Origin: Sphingomonadaceae bacterium
GTDB lineage: Bacteria; Pseudomonadota; Alphaproteobacteria; Sphingomonadales; Sphingomonadaceae
Length of the DNA stretch: 64,000 nucleotides
Reading direction: 5' to 3'
Assembly: GCA_024236155.1 (NCBI GenBank)
Contig: JACKLA010000001.1
Coordinates: forward strand, 434,001-498,000
A model generated the notes under the pieces. The model had not been told where the DNA came from. It saw only the letters and a program-made list of their open reading frames with translations, and searched no databases. Position numbers and translations under genes: made by a program. Shown here one piece after another: positions 7,894-15,509 of this stretch; within the stretch, counting starts at the first letter, position 1, and every line of letters starts with the position of its first letter.

Positions 7894-8163
7894 ATGAAGG
7901 TCCAGATCGAGATCGATTGCACCCCGGAAGAAGCGCGGACCTTCATGGGCCTGCCCGATGTTGCCAAGGCGAATGACATCTATGTCGATACCATGGCGAA
8001 AGCGATGAAGGGTGTGACCAATCCCGATCAGCTGCAGCAATATGCCAAGCAGCTTGCGCCGATGGGCCAAATCGGGATGAAACTGTTCCAGAACTTCGTC
8101 GAGGGCGCGGCTTCGGCCGGTATGAGCGCGACCAAGCCCACCAAGGGTAAATCCGACGACTGA
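7894..8163 (+). CDS. Small conserved protein (DUF6489-like)
   Basis: The protein has 89 residues from ATG at 7894, which is preceded by CGGAG eight bases upstream; an in-frame start at 7876 is less likely. It opens with M-K-V-Q-I-E-I-D-C-T-P-E-E-A-R, a strand and helix with the ribbon-helix look of small alphaproteobacterial proteins. A helical body and a polar, Lys-rich tail follow. It resembles the DUF6489 family from memory. Function unknown. It is divergent from the hydrolase gene and 19 bases upstream of mnmE, so probably in the mnmE transcript. Confidence 0.7.
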   Translation: MKVQIEIDCTPEEARTFMGLPDVAKANDIYVDTMAKAMKGVTNPDQLQQYAKQLAPMGQIGMKLFQNFVEGAASAGMSATKPTKGKSDD

Positions 8164-8182
8164 CAGCCTGAAAGCACCGGCA

Positions 8183-9454
8183 ATGGATACGATTTTCGCG
8201 CTTTCGAGCGGGCGTCCGCCTGCCGCCATTGCCGTGGTGCGCGTGAGCGGGCCGGGTGCGGGACAGGCGCTGGAAACGCTTGGCGGTCCGAAACCCGCAG
8301 CGAGGGAAGCGAAGTTGCGTGTTCTGCGCGATGCGAGGGGGGAAATCCTCGACCGTGCGATGGTGCTGTGGCTGCCCGGTCCCGACAGTGCGACGGGGGA
8401 GGATACTGCCGAATTGTTCCTTCATGGCGGCGCTGCGGTCATCCGTTCTGTCGAAAGCGCGCTTGCGTTGCTCGCCGGGCTGCGCAAGGCGGAACCGGGC
8501 GAATTCACGCGACGGGCCTTTGCCAATGGACGGATCGACCTAGCTGAGGCGGAGGGCCTCGCCGAGCTTCTTGAAGCAGAAACCGAGCTGCAGCGGCGCC
8601 ACGCGCTGGCAATGGCAGGAGGGGCCTTGTCGCGGCAGGTCGACCTGTGGCGCGATGTGGTTCTGGACCTTTCGGCCCAGGTCGAAAGTGCGCTCGACTT
8701 CTCAGATGAAGATGATGTCGACGAACTGCCAGCTGCGTTTTCCGGGCAAGTGTCTGATCTTGCATCTGAAATCGGCCAATGGCTTGATCGTCCGCGCGCC
8801 GAGCGTCTGCGTGAGGGATATCGGGTGGTTCTGGCTGGACCGCCAAATGCGGGGAAATCAACTCTTTTCAATGCGTTGATAGAGGATGAAGCGGCGATTG
8901 CCACGCCAATTCCGGGCACGACCCGCGATGTGCTCGAGCGGTCGGTGTCGCTCGAGGCTGTGCCGTTCACTTTCGTCGATACGGCTGGCTTGCGCGACGC
9001 AAGCGACGACGAGATCGAAATCATCGGGATCGAACGCGCTCGTGCGCAGGCGGCGGGGGCCGATTGTGTGCTGTGGCTCGGCCCCGAAGGTGAAGGACCG
9101 GATGGTGCGTGGGAGATCGCGACAAAGCTCGATCTCGATGAGCGCGCGAAGGGTGATGCAGCGTTCCGGGTTTCAGCCATTCGCGGTGACGGGATGGACA
9201 AGCTGCGCGCGGCACTCATCGAACATGCGCGAAAATCCATGCCGGCACCGGGCAGCGTTGCCCTGAATGCGCGGCAGGCCGATCTGGTTGCCCAACTGCA
9301 CACCGCGCTTGTTGCGATAGACGTGGCGAGTGACCCGTTGATCGTCGGTGAAAACCTGCGCAGCGCGCGCAGGGCGCTCGATGCGCTTGTGGGGCGCACG
9401 TCGACCGAAGATATGCTCGACGCGCTGTTCGGTCGTTTCTGCATCGGAAAATAG
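8183..9454 (+). CDS. mnmE: tRNA uridine-5-carboxymethylaminomethyl(34) synthesis GTPase MnmE
   Basis: MnmE works with MnmG to install the carboxymethylaminomethyl group on wobble uridine of several tRNAs. The 423 residues give three parts: an N-terminal tetrahydrofolate-binding domain (starting M-D-T-I-F-A-L-S-S-G), a helical domain, and an inserted G domain. The G domain has G-P-P-N-A-G-K-S-T at 219-227, G-T-T-R-D at 245-249 and D-T-A-G-L at 266-270. The C-terminal C-I-G-K that binds the one-carbon substrate is intact. parS site 1 begins four bases after the stop. mnmG follows, so both subunits are made together. Confidence 0.97.
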   Translation: MDTIFALSSGRPPAAIAVVRVSGPGAGQALETLGGPKPAAREAKLRVLRDARGEILDRAMVLWLPGPDSATGEDTAELFLHGGAAVIRSVESALALLAGLRKAEPGEFTRRAFANGRIDLAEAEGLAELLEAETELQRRHALAMAGGALSRQVDLWRDVVLDLSAQVESALDFSDEDDVDELPAAFSGQVSDLASEIGQWLDRPRAERLREGYRVVLAGPPNAGKSTLFNALIEDEAAIATPIPGTTRDVLERSVSLEAVPFTFVDTAGLRDASDDEIEIIGIERARAQAAGADCVLWLGPEGEGPDGAWEIATKLDLDERAKGDAAFRVSAIRGDGMDKLRAALIEHARKSMPAPGSVALNARQADLVAQLHTALVAIDVASDPLIVGENLRSARRALDALVGRTSTEDMLDALFGRFCIGK

Positions 9455-9458
9455 CCAA

Positions 9459-9474
9459 TGTTCCACGTGGAACA
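9459..9474. other. parS: parS site 1 (ParB-binding centromere site)
   Basis: TGTTCCACGTGGAACA is a perfect 16-bp palindrome of the ParB-binding parS class (consensus TGTTTCACGTGAAACA). It lies in the short mnmE-mnmG gap, about 7.9 kb from the putative origin. It is the first of four sites upstream of parAB. Confidence 0.93.
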
Positions 9475-9519
9475 TCGCTTTGCTTTGACCTGAATCGCCC
9501 GCGCAGCTAATCGCGCCTC

Positions 9520-11376
9520 ATGCACAGCTTTGACATCCTTGTTGTCGGCGGCGGCCATGCCGGTGTCGAGGCGGCCTGCGTGGCTGCGCGGATGGGTGTG
9601 CGAACCGCTCTCGTGACTTTCGACGCCAATGCGACCGGGGCGATGAGTTGCAACCCCGCAATCGGAGGGCTGGGCAAAGGCCATCTGGTGCGCGAGGTCG
9701 ATGCCTTTGATGGCGTGCTCGGGCGTGCGGCCGATGCCGGGGCGATCCACTACCGGATGCTCAATCGCTCGAAGGGCAGCGCGGTATGGGGTCCGCGTGT
9801 GCAGGCGGACCGGCGGCTGTTCAAGGCGGAGGTGCAGCGGATTGTTGCGGCAGAGCCAAACCTCAGCGTTGTTGAAGGTGAGGCTGCGGAACTTCTGATG
9901 CGGGGCGGCCGGGTTACAGGCATCCGTTTGGGCGATGGAACTGATCTGTCGGGCCGGGGGGTGGTCCTTTGCACTGGGACTTTTCTTGGCGGCACGCTGT
10001 TTCGCGGCGAGGAAAGGCTGGTTGGCGGGAGGATCGGTGAGGCCTCGGCACAAAGGCTTGCGGCGCAGATGCGCGAAGCAGACCTGCCAATGGCCCGCCT
10101 CAAGACGGGCACGCCGCCGCGGCTCGATGGGCGCAGCATAGACTGGGCGCGGCTGGAAGAGCAGCCTTCGGACAGCGACCCATGGCTTATGTCGCCAATG
10201 ACGAAGGCCAGGATCAATCCGCAGGTGTTCTGCGCGATCACCCGCACCAACACACAGAGCCACGACATTATTCGTGACAACCTCGACCGCTCACCGCTGT
10301 TTACCGGGGCAATCGATGCGCAGGGGCCGCGCTATTGCCCGTCGATCGAGGACAAGATCCATCGCTTTGGCGACCGCGAGGGGCACCAGGTCTTCCTCGA
10401 GCCTGAAGGGCTTTCGACCCATCTCGTCTATCCCAACGGGATCAGCACCTCGCTGCCGGCCGACGTCCAGCTTGCCATGTTGCGCACGATGGATGGGCTG
10501 GAGACGGTCGAAATGGATGTGCCGGGTTATGCGGTGGAATACGACCATATCGATCCCCGCGCGCTGACGCGCGGGCTTGAGCTGCGCGCCTTGCCCGGTC
10601 TTTATTGCGCGGGGCAGATCAACGGCACGACGGGGTATGAGGAAGCGGCCGCACAAGGCCTGGTGGCGGGCATGCATGCCGCTGCTGCGGTGACGGGCAG
10701 TGAGCCTGCGTCGCTCGACCGGGCCAACAGCTACATCGCAGTTATGATCGACGATTTGACACTGCATGGCGTGAGCGAGCCTTACCGCATGCTGACTTCG
10801 CGCGCCGAGTACCGCCTGCGCCTGCGCGCCAACAATGCGACGACCCGCCTTACTCCGTTGGCGCTGGAGGCTGGCTGCCTTGGTGCGGCTCGTTCGGAAT
10901 GGTTTGCGCGACGTGAAGACCGACGTGTTGCCATGGGCGAGGAGCTTGGACGCGGCGTGGCGGCGGTGGACCTGGTTGAAGGCGGACTTGATGTGTGCCG
11001 CGACGGCGGGGTGCGGCCATTGTCGGAATGGCTGCGGTTTGGCGGTGTCGACGTCGACCGGCTTGCGCCATGGCTGTCGCCCATGTTCCACGTGGAACAT
11101 GAAATTGCCGACGAGCTGGCCGAGGACGCAGCCTATGCGCCCTATCTCGAGCGGCAGGAGGCAGAACTGCGCGACTTGCGGGCGAGCAATACAGTGAAAC
11201 TCCCGCCAGACTTTCCCTATGCCGAAGTGCCGGGGCTGTCGAACGAGATGGTCGAACGGCTGAGCAAGGCGATGCCCGAAGACCTTTCCTCGGCCGGTCG
11301 TGTCGCGGGCATCACTCCTGCGGCTTTGTCGGCAGTGCTGGTTCATGCGCGCCGACGCGAACAGAGGGCTGCATGA
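9520..11376 (+). CDS. mnmG: tRNA uridine-5-carboxymethylaminomethyl(34) synthesis enzyme MnmG
   Basis: MnmG (GidA) is the FAD-dependent partner of MnmE. The 618-residue protein is full length. Seen: the Rossmann motif G-G-G-H-A-G at 10-15, the C-N-P-A-I-G-G-L-G-K-G-H-L-V-R-E-V-D signature (about 47-64), and the central G-T-F-L-G-G and Y-C-P-S-I-E-D-K motifs. The C-terminal helical domain contains the peptide M-F-H-V-E-H, encoded by parS site 2 at 11084-11099, in a linker that is variable in this family. The start of rsmG overlaps its stop by four bases (ATGA). Confidence 0.98.
   Translation: MHSFDILVVGGGHAGVEAACVAARMGVRTALVTFDANATGAMSCNPAIGGLGKGHLVREVDAFDGVLGRAADAGAIHYRMLNRSKGSAVWGPRVQADRRLFKAEVQRIVAAEPNLSVVEGEAAELLMRGGRVTGIRLGDGTDLSGRGVVLCTGTFLGGTLFRGEERLVGGRIGEASAQRLAAQMREADLPMARLKTGTPPRLDGRSIDWARLEEQPSDSDPWLMSPMTKARINPQVFCAITRTNTQSHDIIRDNLDRSPLFTGAIDAQGPRYCPSIEDKIHRFGDREGHQVFLEPEGLSTHLVYPNGISTSLPADVQLAMLRTMDGLETVEMDVPGYAVEYDHIDPRALTRGLELRALPGLYCAGQINGTTGYEEAAAQGLVAGMHAAAAVTGSEPASLDRANSYIAVMIDDLTLHGVSEPYRMLTSRAEYRLRLRANNATTRLTPLALEAGCLGAARSEWFARREDRRVAMGEELGRGVAAVDLVEGGLDVCRDGGVRPLSEWLRFGGVDVDRLAPWLSPMFHVEHEIADELAEDAAYAPYLERQEAELRDLRASNTVKLPPDFPYAEVPGLSNEMVERLSKAMPEDLSSAGRVAGITPAALSAVLVHARRREQRAA
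11084..11099. other. parS: parS site 2, inside mnmG
   Basis: TGTTCCACGTGGAACA, identical to site 1, lies within the mnmG reading frame and encodes F-H-V-E-H after a Met. Three of the four sites are intragenic. Confidence 0.93.
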
Positions 11377-12047
11377 CCCTCCTGACGAACGAGCAGCAAG
11401 CGCGCGATTACGTCGCAAGCCTGTGTGATGCTCCGGCGATGGCGAGGGTCGAGCGGTTCGCCGGGCTTCTCCTGACCGAAAACACCAACCAGAACCTCAT
11501 CGCCAAACCGACCGAATCGATTATTTGGCAGCGCCATATCGCCGACAGCGCACAGCTGCTCGCGCATGTTTCACGTGAAACAGAGGTAAAATCGGGCGAC
11601 AGGCCATGGCTTGATCTTGGGTCGGGGCCGGGCCTGCCCGGTTTGGTGGTCGCGGCGATGCGCGCGGATATGCCGGTTGTCCTGGTCGAATCCCGCCGTA
11701 AACGATTTGAATGGCTGGAAAAGACGGTCGGCGAACTCGGCCTTTCCAACTGCCGCGTCGAGGGTTCGCGGCTTGAGTTGGTCGCCACGGTTCCGGCGGG
11801 GGTAATCAGCGCGCGCGCTTTCGCACCGCTGCGCCGTATCCTCGATCTATCCGCAAGGTTCTCCACAACCGACACTGTGTGGCTGTTGCCCAAGGGGCGT
11901 TCGGCGGCGCAGGAAGTGGATGAGCTGCCCAAACGGCTCAAGCAGCTGTTCCACGTGGAACAATCGGTGACCGATGCGGAAGCGGGGATAGTTGTCGGAC
12001 ATCTGACCCGCACGGCACTGGCGCGGCTCGACGGAGGAAAGAGATGA
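11373..12047 (+). CDS. rsmG: 16S rRNA (guanine(527)-N7)-methyltransferase RsmG
   Basis: RsmG (GidB) uses SAM to methylate G527 of 16S rRNA. The 224 residues show the family order: an N-terminal helical part with N-x-N-Q-N-L-I-A-K, I-W-Q-R-H-I-A-D-S-A-Q-L, then the SAM-binding motif L-D-L-G-S-G-P-G-L-P-G (about 80-90), and later V-I-S-A-R-A-F-A-P-L. Two parS palindromes fall inside the gene (11567-11582 and 11947-11962), encoding H-V-S-R-E-T and L-F-H-V-E-Q. It overlaps mnmG and parA by four bases each, forming a translationally linked mnmG-rsmG-parA-parB chain. Confidence 0.96.
   Translation: MTLLTNEQQARDYVASLCDAPAMARVERFAGLLLTENTNQNLIAKPTESIIWQRHIADSAQLLAHVSRETEVKSGDRPWLDLGSGPGLPGLVVAAMRADMPVVLVESRRKRFEWLEKTVGELGLSNCRVEGSRLELVATVPAGVISARAFAPLRRILDLSARFSTTDTVWLLPKGRSAAQEVDELPKRLKQLFHVEQSVTDAEAGIVVGHLTRTALARLDGGKR
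11567..11582. other. parS: parS site 3, inside rsmG (canonical sequence)
   Basis: TGTTTCACGTGAAACA is an exact match to the general bacterial parS consensus and a perfect palindrome. It lies in the rsmG frame. The other three sites carry CC/GG at the inner symmetric positions instead. Confidence 0.95.
11947..11962. other. parS: parS site 4, inside rsmG
   Basis: TGTTCCACGTGGAACA, the same variant as sites 1 and 2. It lies 82 bases before the parA start and 365 bases after the end of site 3. Confidence 0.93.
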
Positions 12048-12820
12048 TCACCATTGCGATCGCCAACCAGAAGGGCGGGGTGGGCAAGACCACCACGGCG
12101 ATCAACATCGCGACCGCCATGGCTGCTACGGGTTGGAAAACGTTGCTGATCGATCTCGACCCGCAGGGCAATGCATCGACAGGGATGGGTGTCGATGCGG
12201 CCCATCGCGAAAGCTCGACCTACGATGTCCTTGTCGATGAGCGCCCGCTGGCGGAATGCATCCATCAGACGGATATTCCCGGCCTCGACCTGATCCCGGC
12301 AACGGTGGATTTGAGCGGTGCGGAAGTTGAGCTGGTTTCGGTCGATGACCGGACGCACCGCTTGCGCAGCGCGCTGGAGAACCATCACGGGCATGACATC
12401 TGCTTTATCGACTGCCCGCCATCGCTCGGCCTGCTGACGCTCAATGCACTCGGTGCGGCCGATACGCTGCTGGTGCCGCTGCAATGCGAGTTTTTCGCGC
12501 TCGAGGGGCTGAGTCAGTTGCTCCAGACGGTCGAGCAGGTGCAGCAGCGTTTCAATCCCGATCTGGGGATCGTTGGTATTGTGCTGACCATGTTCGACCG
12601 GCGTAATCGCCTGACCGACCAGGTGGCGGACGATGTGCGCGATTGCCTGGGCAACCTAGTGTTCGAATCCGTCATCCCGCGCAATGTCCGCCTGTCCGAA
12701 GCGCCGAGCCACGGCATGCCGGCGCTGATTTACGACCATAATTGCACCGGCAGCCGCGCCTATATCGCGCTGGCACGCGAATTGATCGGAAGACTGCCCG
12801 AACGGAGGAAAGCGGCATGA
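12044..12820 (+). CDS. parA: Chromosome partitioning ATPase ParA
   Basis: ParA is the DNA-binding ATPase that moves the ParB-parS complex toward the new pole. The 258-residue protein starts directly with the deviant Walker A motif N-Q-K-G-G-V-G-K-T-T-T (8-18), with both signature lysines and no N-terminal operator-binding extension, as in chromosomal type Ib ParA. Seen also: L-L-I-D-L-D-P-Q-G-N-A-S (Walker A' region) and F-I-D-C-P-P-S-L-G (Walker B). It overlaps rsmG and parB by four bases each, so ParA and ParB are co-translated. Confidence 0.97.
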   Translation: MITIAIANQKGGVGKTTTAINIATAMAATGWKTLLIDLDPQGNASTGMGVDAAHRESSTYDVLVDERPLAECIHQTDIPGLDLIPATVDLSGAEVELVSVDDRTHRLRSALENHHGHDICFIDCPPSLGLLTLNALGAADTLLVPLQCEFFALEGLSQLLQTVEQVQQRFNPDLGIVGIVLTMFDRRNRLTDQVADDVRDCLGNLVFESVIPRNVRLSEAPSHGMPALIYDHNCTGSRAYIALARELIGRLPERRKAA

Positions 12821-13773
12821 GCAATCCCGGCGAACCTATCCGTTTCTCGGTTCCGCTGCGCAATGCGGCGGACAAGCCCAAGCGTCTCGGCAAGGGCCTT
12901 GGCGCGCTTATGGGCGAGACACGGCGCGAAGAGCCGCTGGTAACCGACGGCAGGACGAATGCCGATCCGGGTGCCAGCACATCGGGTCTCGCATCGCTCC
13001 CGGTATCGTCGATCGAACCATTGCCGGGGCAGCCTCGCCGCCGTTTCGACGAAGAGGCACTGGCGGAGCTGGCGGAATCGATCGCTGCGCGTGGGGTGAT
13101 CCAGCCGGTGATCGTGCGGCCACTGGCAGGCGGTCGATACCAGCTGGTCGCGGGTGAACGCCGTTGGCGGGCGGCGCAGAAGGCGCGTTTGCACGAGATT
13201 CCGGCGCTGGTTCGCGAGCTTGATGAGCGGGAAGTGATGGCGCTTGCGCTGATCGAGAACATCCAGCGCGAAGACCTCAATCCGGTTGAAGAAGCGCAGG
13301 CTTATCAAAGGCTTGCCGATGATGAAGGGATGACGCAGGCTGAGATCGCCAAGCTGGTCGACAAGTCGCGTAGCCATGTTGCCAATCTCCAGCGCCTGCT
13401 TGGCCTGCCGGATGAAGTTCTGGATATGGTGGCGGCAGGTTCACTCAGCATGGGCCATGCGCGCGCACTGATCGGACATGACGATGCGATTGCGCTCGCA
13501 AAGGCAGCGGTATCGAAAAAGCTGTCGGTGCGGGACATCGAGAAGATGGTTCGCTCGGGCAGCGAGACGGCGCGCCGCGCGCCGCGTGTGTCGCGCGATC
13601 CGGCAAAGGACGCGGATATCGCCGCAGTCCAGGCGCATCTCGAGGAATTCCTCGGTCTTTCGGTCAAGATCAAGTCCGATGCGGACCCGCGCACGGGTGC
13701 GGTTACCATCCGTTATCGCACACTCGACCAGCTCGACCTGATTTGCCAGCGGCTGACCGGCGGGGATGTCTAG
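12817..13773 (+). CDS. parB: Chromosome partitioning protein ParB (Spo0J family CTPase)
   Basis: ParB binds parS, then slides as a CTP-loaded clamp. I chose ATG at 12817 because it overlaps the parA stop (ATGA) and gives the usual 318-residue protein. Seen: an N-terminal Lys/Arg-rich ParA-activating segment ending K-R-L-G-K-G-L-G-A-L-M; Q-P-R-R-x-F-D; the CTP-binding G-E-R-R-W-R-A-A; the E-N-I-Q-R-E-D-L-N-P-x-E-E-A motif; a helix-turn-helix around M-T-Q-A-E-I-A-K-L-V-D-K-S-R-S-H-V-A-N; and a C-terminal dimerization region. Four parS sites lie within 3.4 kb upstream. Confidence 0.97.
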   Translation: MSNPGEPIRFSVPLRNAADKPKRLGKGLGALMGETRREEPLVTDGRTNADPGASTSGLASLPVSSIEPLPGQPRRRFDEEALAELAESIAARGVIQPVIVRPLAGGRYQLVAGERRWRAAQKARLHEIPALVRELDEREVMALALIENIQREDLNPVEEAQAYQRLADDEGMTQAEIAKLVDKSRSHVANLQRLLGLPDEVLDMVAAGSLSMGHARALIGHDDAIALAKAAVSKKLSVRDIEKMVRSGSETARRAPRVSRDPAKDADIAAVQAHLEEFLGLSVKIKSDADPRTGAVTIRYRTLDQLDLICQRLTGGDV

Positions 13774-13834
13774 GAGGGCCAGGGCCTTCTTGAAGCCAGC
13801 TTAATCCTTTGAAATCAAAATAAAAGAAAAGCTA

Positions 13835-13857
13835 CGCCGCGCAGGAATTGCGCGGCG
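13835..13857 (-). terminator. Rho-independent terminator of the glycine-zipper gene
   Basis: A perfect 9-bp stem (13835-13843 with 13849-13857, loop GGAAT) is followed on the minus strand by a T-rich run (complement of the A-rich bases about 13815-13830). On the plus strand the tail is only CTTCTTCTTC, so it may also end parB transcription weakly. Confidence 0.7.
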
Positions 13858-13897
13858 CAACTTCTTCTTCCCAGCAGATCGGGCGGTTCGGCCCGGA

Positions 13898-14842
13898 TCA
13901 GTTGTTCTTGATATACTTGGTCGGCTGCGGCGCTCGCTTGATCGGGATGGTCTTGGTTGCCGGAGCAGGCTCGATCACGCGGTGGCGAACCACCTCTTCG
14001 ACCTGGACCTCTTCATAGACCGTCACCGGTTCGTCGACATATTCGACATATTCGCGGACTACAGCCCGGCGTTCGACTGGGACCATCACCGGCACATACA
14101 TCATCGGGGCCGGGTAATAGGCCTGACCGTAATATGCCTGCCCATATTGGGGCTGGGCGTAACCATATTGCCCCGCAGGATAGGCCCCGTAATGGTGCCC
14201 GTATCCACCGGACATGTGCTGGTTGAGGTATGCCTCGCAATATTCGCGGGCATCGTCCTTGCGCGTCGCGGCATCGATCGCCGAACCGATGGCAAGACCG
14301 GCGAGTCCGCCAACGCCTGCCCCGATCAGCGTGCCTGCCAACCGGTCGCCATCGGCAACCCGGTTGCCGATTACGCCGCCGACAGCAGCGCCAAGGATCC
14401 CGCCGCCGACACCGCCATCACCGCGTCGCGCATTCTGGCGATAATTGTCGCGGCACTGGTCGAGCCATGCGTCGCGATCGAACGCGGCGGGCTGCGGCGG
14501 CGCGGCATAGTATTCGTCATGCGCCATCGGGGCGGGGTGGTGCGGCGCCGGATAGGCTGGTGCACGATACGGTTCGGCATATTCTTCCGTTTCGTACTCA
14601 TATTCATAGTCGGCGCCTGCCTGCGACTGATAAGTATAGCTGGGCGCGGCCGGGATCGGCTGGACGACCGGCTGTGACTGGTAGATGACCGGGGGTGCAG
14701 CCGGAGGAGCAGGAGGTGCCGGAACGGCGTATTCGTAGCTCGGACCTTCATAGGTCATCTGGGGCTGCGCTGCGGCCGGCGATGCAATCGCTACGGCGAT
14801 TCCGGCGGTTCCAAGAGCAAGCACATGGCGGCTGGTCATCAT
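13898..14842 (-). CDS. Glycine-zipper envelope protein with Tyr/Pro/Ala-rich flanks
   Basis: The protein has about 314 residues from ATG 14842 (a second ATG at 14839 is equally possible); AGGGG lies just upstream. Seen: a signal peptide ending A-S-P-A-A-A-Q, then a Pro/Ala/Tyr/Gln-rich low-complexity stretch. A glycine-zipper 2TM-like segment follows (G-G-I-L-G-A-A-V-G-G-V-I-G-N-R and G-A-G-V-G-G-L-A-G-L-A-I-G). Next come repeats around Q-Y-G-Y-A-Q-P-Q-Y-G-Q-A-Y-Y-G, an E-V/Y-rich stretch and a basic tail. Proteins of this type sit in the outer membrane or periplasm; function unknown. A 6-bp hairpin at 14859-14876 lies in its leader. Confidence 0.8.
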   Translation of the reverse strand: MMTSRHVLALGTAGIAVAIASPAAAQPQMTYEGPSYEYAVPAPPAPPAAPPVIYQSQPVVQPIPAAPSYTYQSQAGADYEYEYETEEYAEPYRAPAYPAPHHPAPMAHDEYYAAPPQPAAFDRDAWLDQCRDNYRQNARRGDGGVGGGILGAAVGGVIGNRVADGDRLAGTLIGAGVGGLAGLAIGSAIDAATRKDDAREYCEAYLNQHMSGGYGHHYGAYPAGQYGYAQPQYGQAYYGQAYYPAPMMYVPVMVPVERRAVVREYVEYVDEPVTVYEEVQVEEVVRHRVIEPAPATKTIPIKRAPQPTKYIKNN

Positions 14843-14858
14843 ATTTCCCCTGACTCGG

Positions 14859-14876
14859 GCCCGGCAGAATCCGGGC
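14859..14876. promoter_or_regulatory. Hairpin in the leader of the glycine-zipper gene
   Basis: GCCCGG (14859-14864) and CCGGGC (14871-14876) form a 6-bp stem with a 6-base loop, 17 bases upstream of the start. It could mask or stabilise the translation start region; no regulator is evident. Confidence 0.3.
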
Positions 14877-14953
14877 ATTAAGGGAAAATATACCATGCAA
14901 ATGCCTGAGGTCGTGCGGTTTGCGGCCCGCTGTCCCGTTTCGGGGCGAAAGCG

Positions 14954-15457
14954 TCAGATGCGGGTGGCGATGCGCGCGGCGAGTGCCTCCACTCCCGCTG
15001 CATCTTCAGCGTCGAACCGCCCGGTTTCGGGGCTGTCGATATCGATTACGGCAATCACCCTTCCGTCACGGAAAATCGGCACAACCACTTCGGAATTGCT
15101 TGCCGCGTCGCAGGCGATGTGGCCGGGGAAGGCGTGGACATCCTCGACCAGCTGCGTCTTGCCGCCAGCGGCGGCGGTGCCACACACACCCTGTCCGAAA
15201 GGGATGCGAATGCAGGCAGGTTTGCCCGCGAAGGGTCCAAGCACCAGCTCGCCCTTGTCGACCGCAGGATCGACGCGGTAAAAGCCCGCCCAGTTGATGC
15301 GCGGCAGATATTGCCACATCAGCGCCGCGACATTGGCCATGTTGGCTATCGGATCGCGCTCGCCGGCGGTCAGCGCGTCGGCTGCCTCGCACAGCTGGCG
15401 ATACAGTTCGGGCTTGGGCAGGGTCTCGTCGATGGCGATTTCGTGCATTTCGCCCAT
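14954..15457 (-). CDS. msrC: Free methionine-(R)-sulfoxide reductase (GAF domain)
   Basis: This enzyme reduces free methionine-R-sulfoxide in the cytoplasm. The 167-residue protein is a single GAF domain. All three family cysteines are present: Cys82 (P-A-C-I-R-I), Cys92 (G-V-C-G-T-A) and Cys116 (H-I-A-C-D), with D-V-H-A-F-P-G-H and S-N-S-E-V-V-V-P between and after. These separate it from signalling GAF domains. ATG at 15448 is an alternative start. It is divergent from the sorbosone-dehydrogenase-like gene, 52 bases away. Confidence 0.93.
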   Translation of the reverse strand: MGEMHEIAIDETLPKPELYRQLCEAADALTAGERDPIANMANVAALMWQYLPRINWAGFYRVDPAVDKGELVLGPFAGKPACIRIPFGQGVCGTAAAGGKTQLVEDVHAFPGHIACDAASNSEVVVPIFRDGRVIAVIDIDSPETGRFDAEDAAGVEALAARIATRI

Positions 15458-15509
15458 CTAGGCGAGCAATCGATTGCCGCAAGCCCTTGCAACGCCTATT
15501 CGCTTGGCC

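Noticed and set aside
8422..10263. 613-codon minus-strand open frame across mnmE and mnmG
   Set aside because: Shadow of two firmly identified genes; no recognisable domain.
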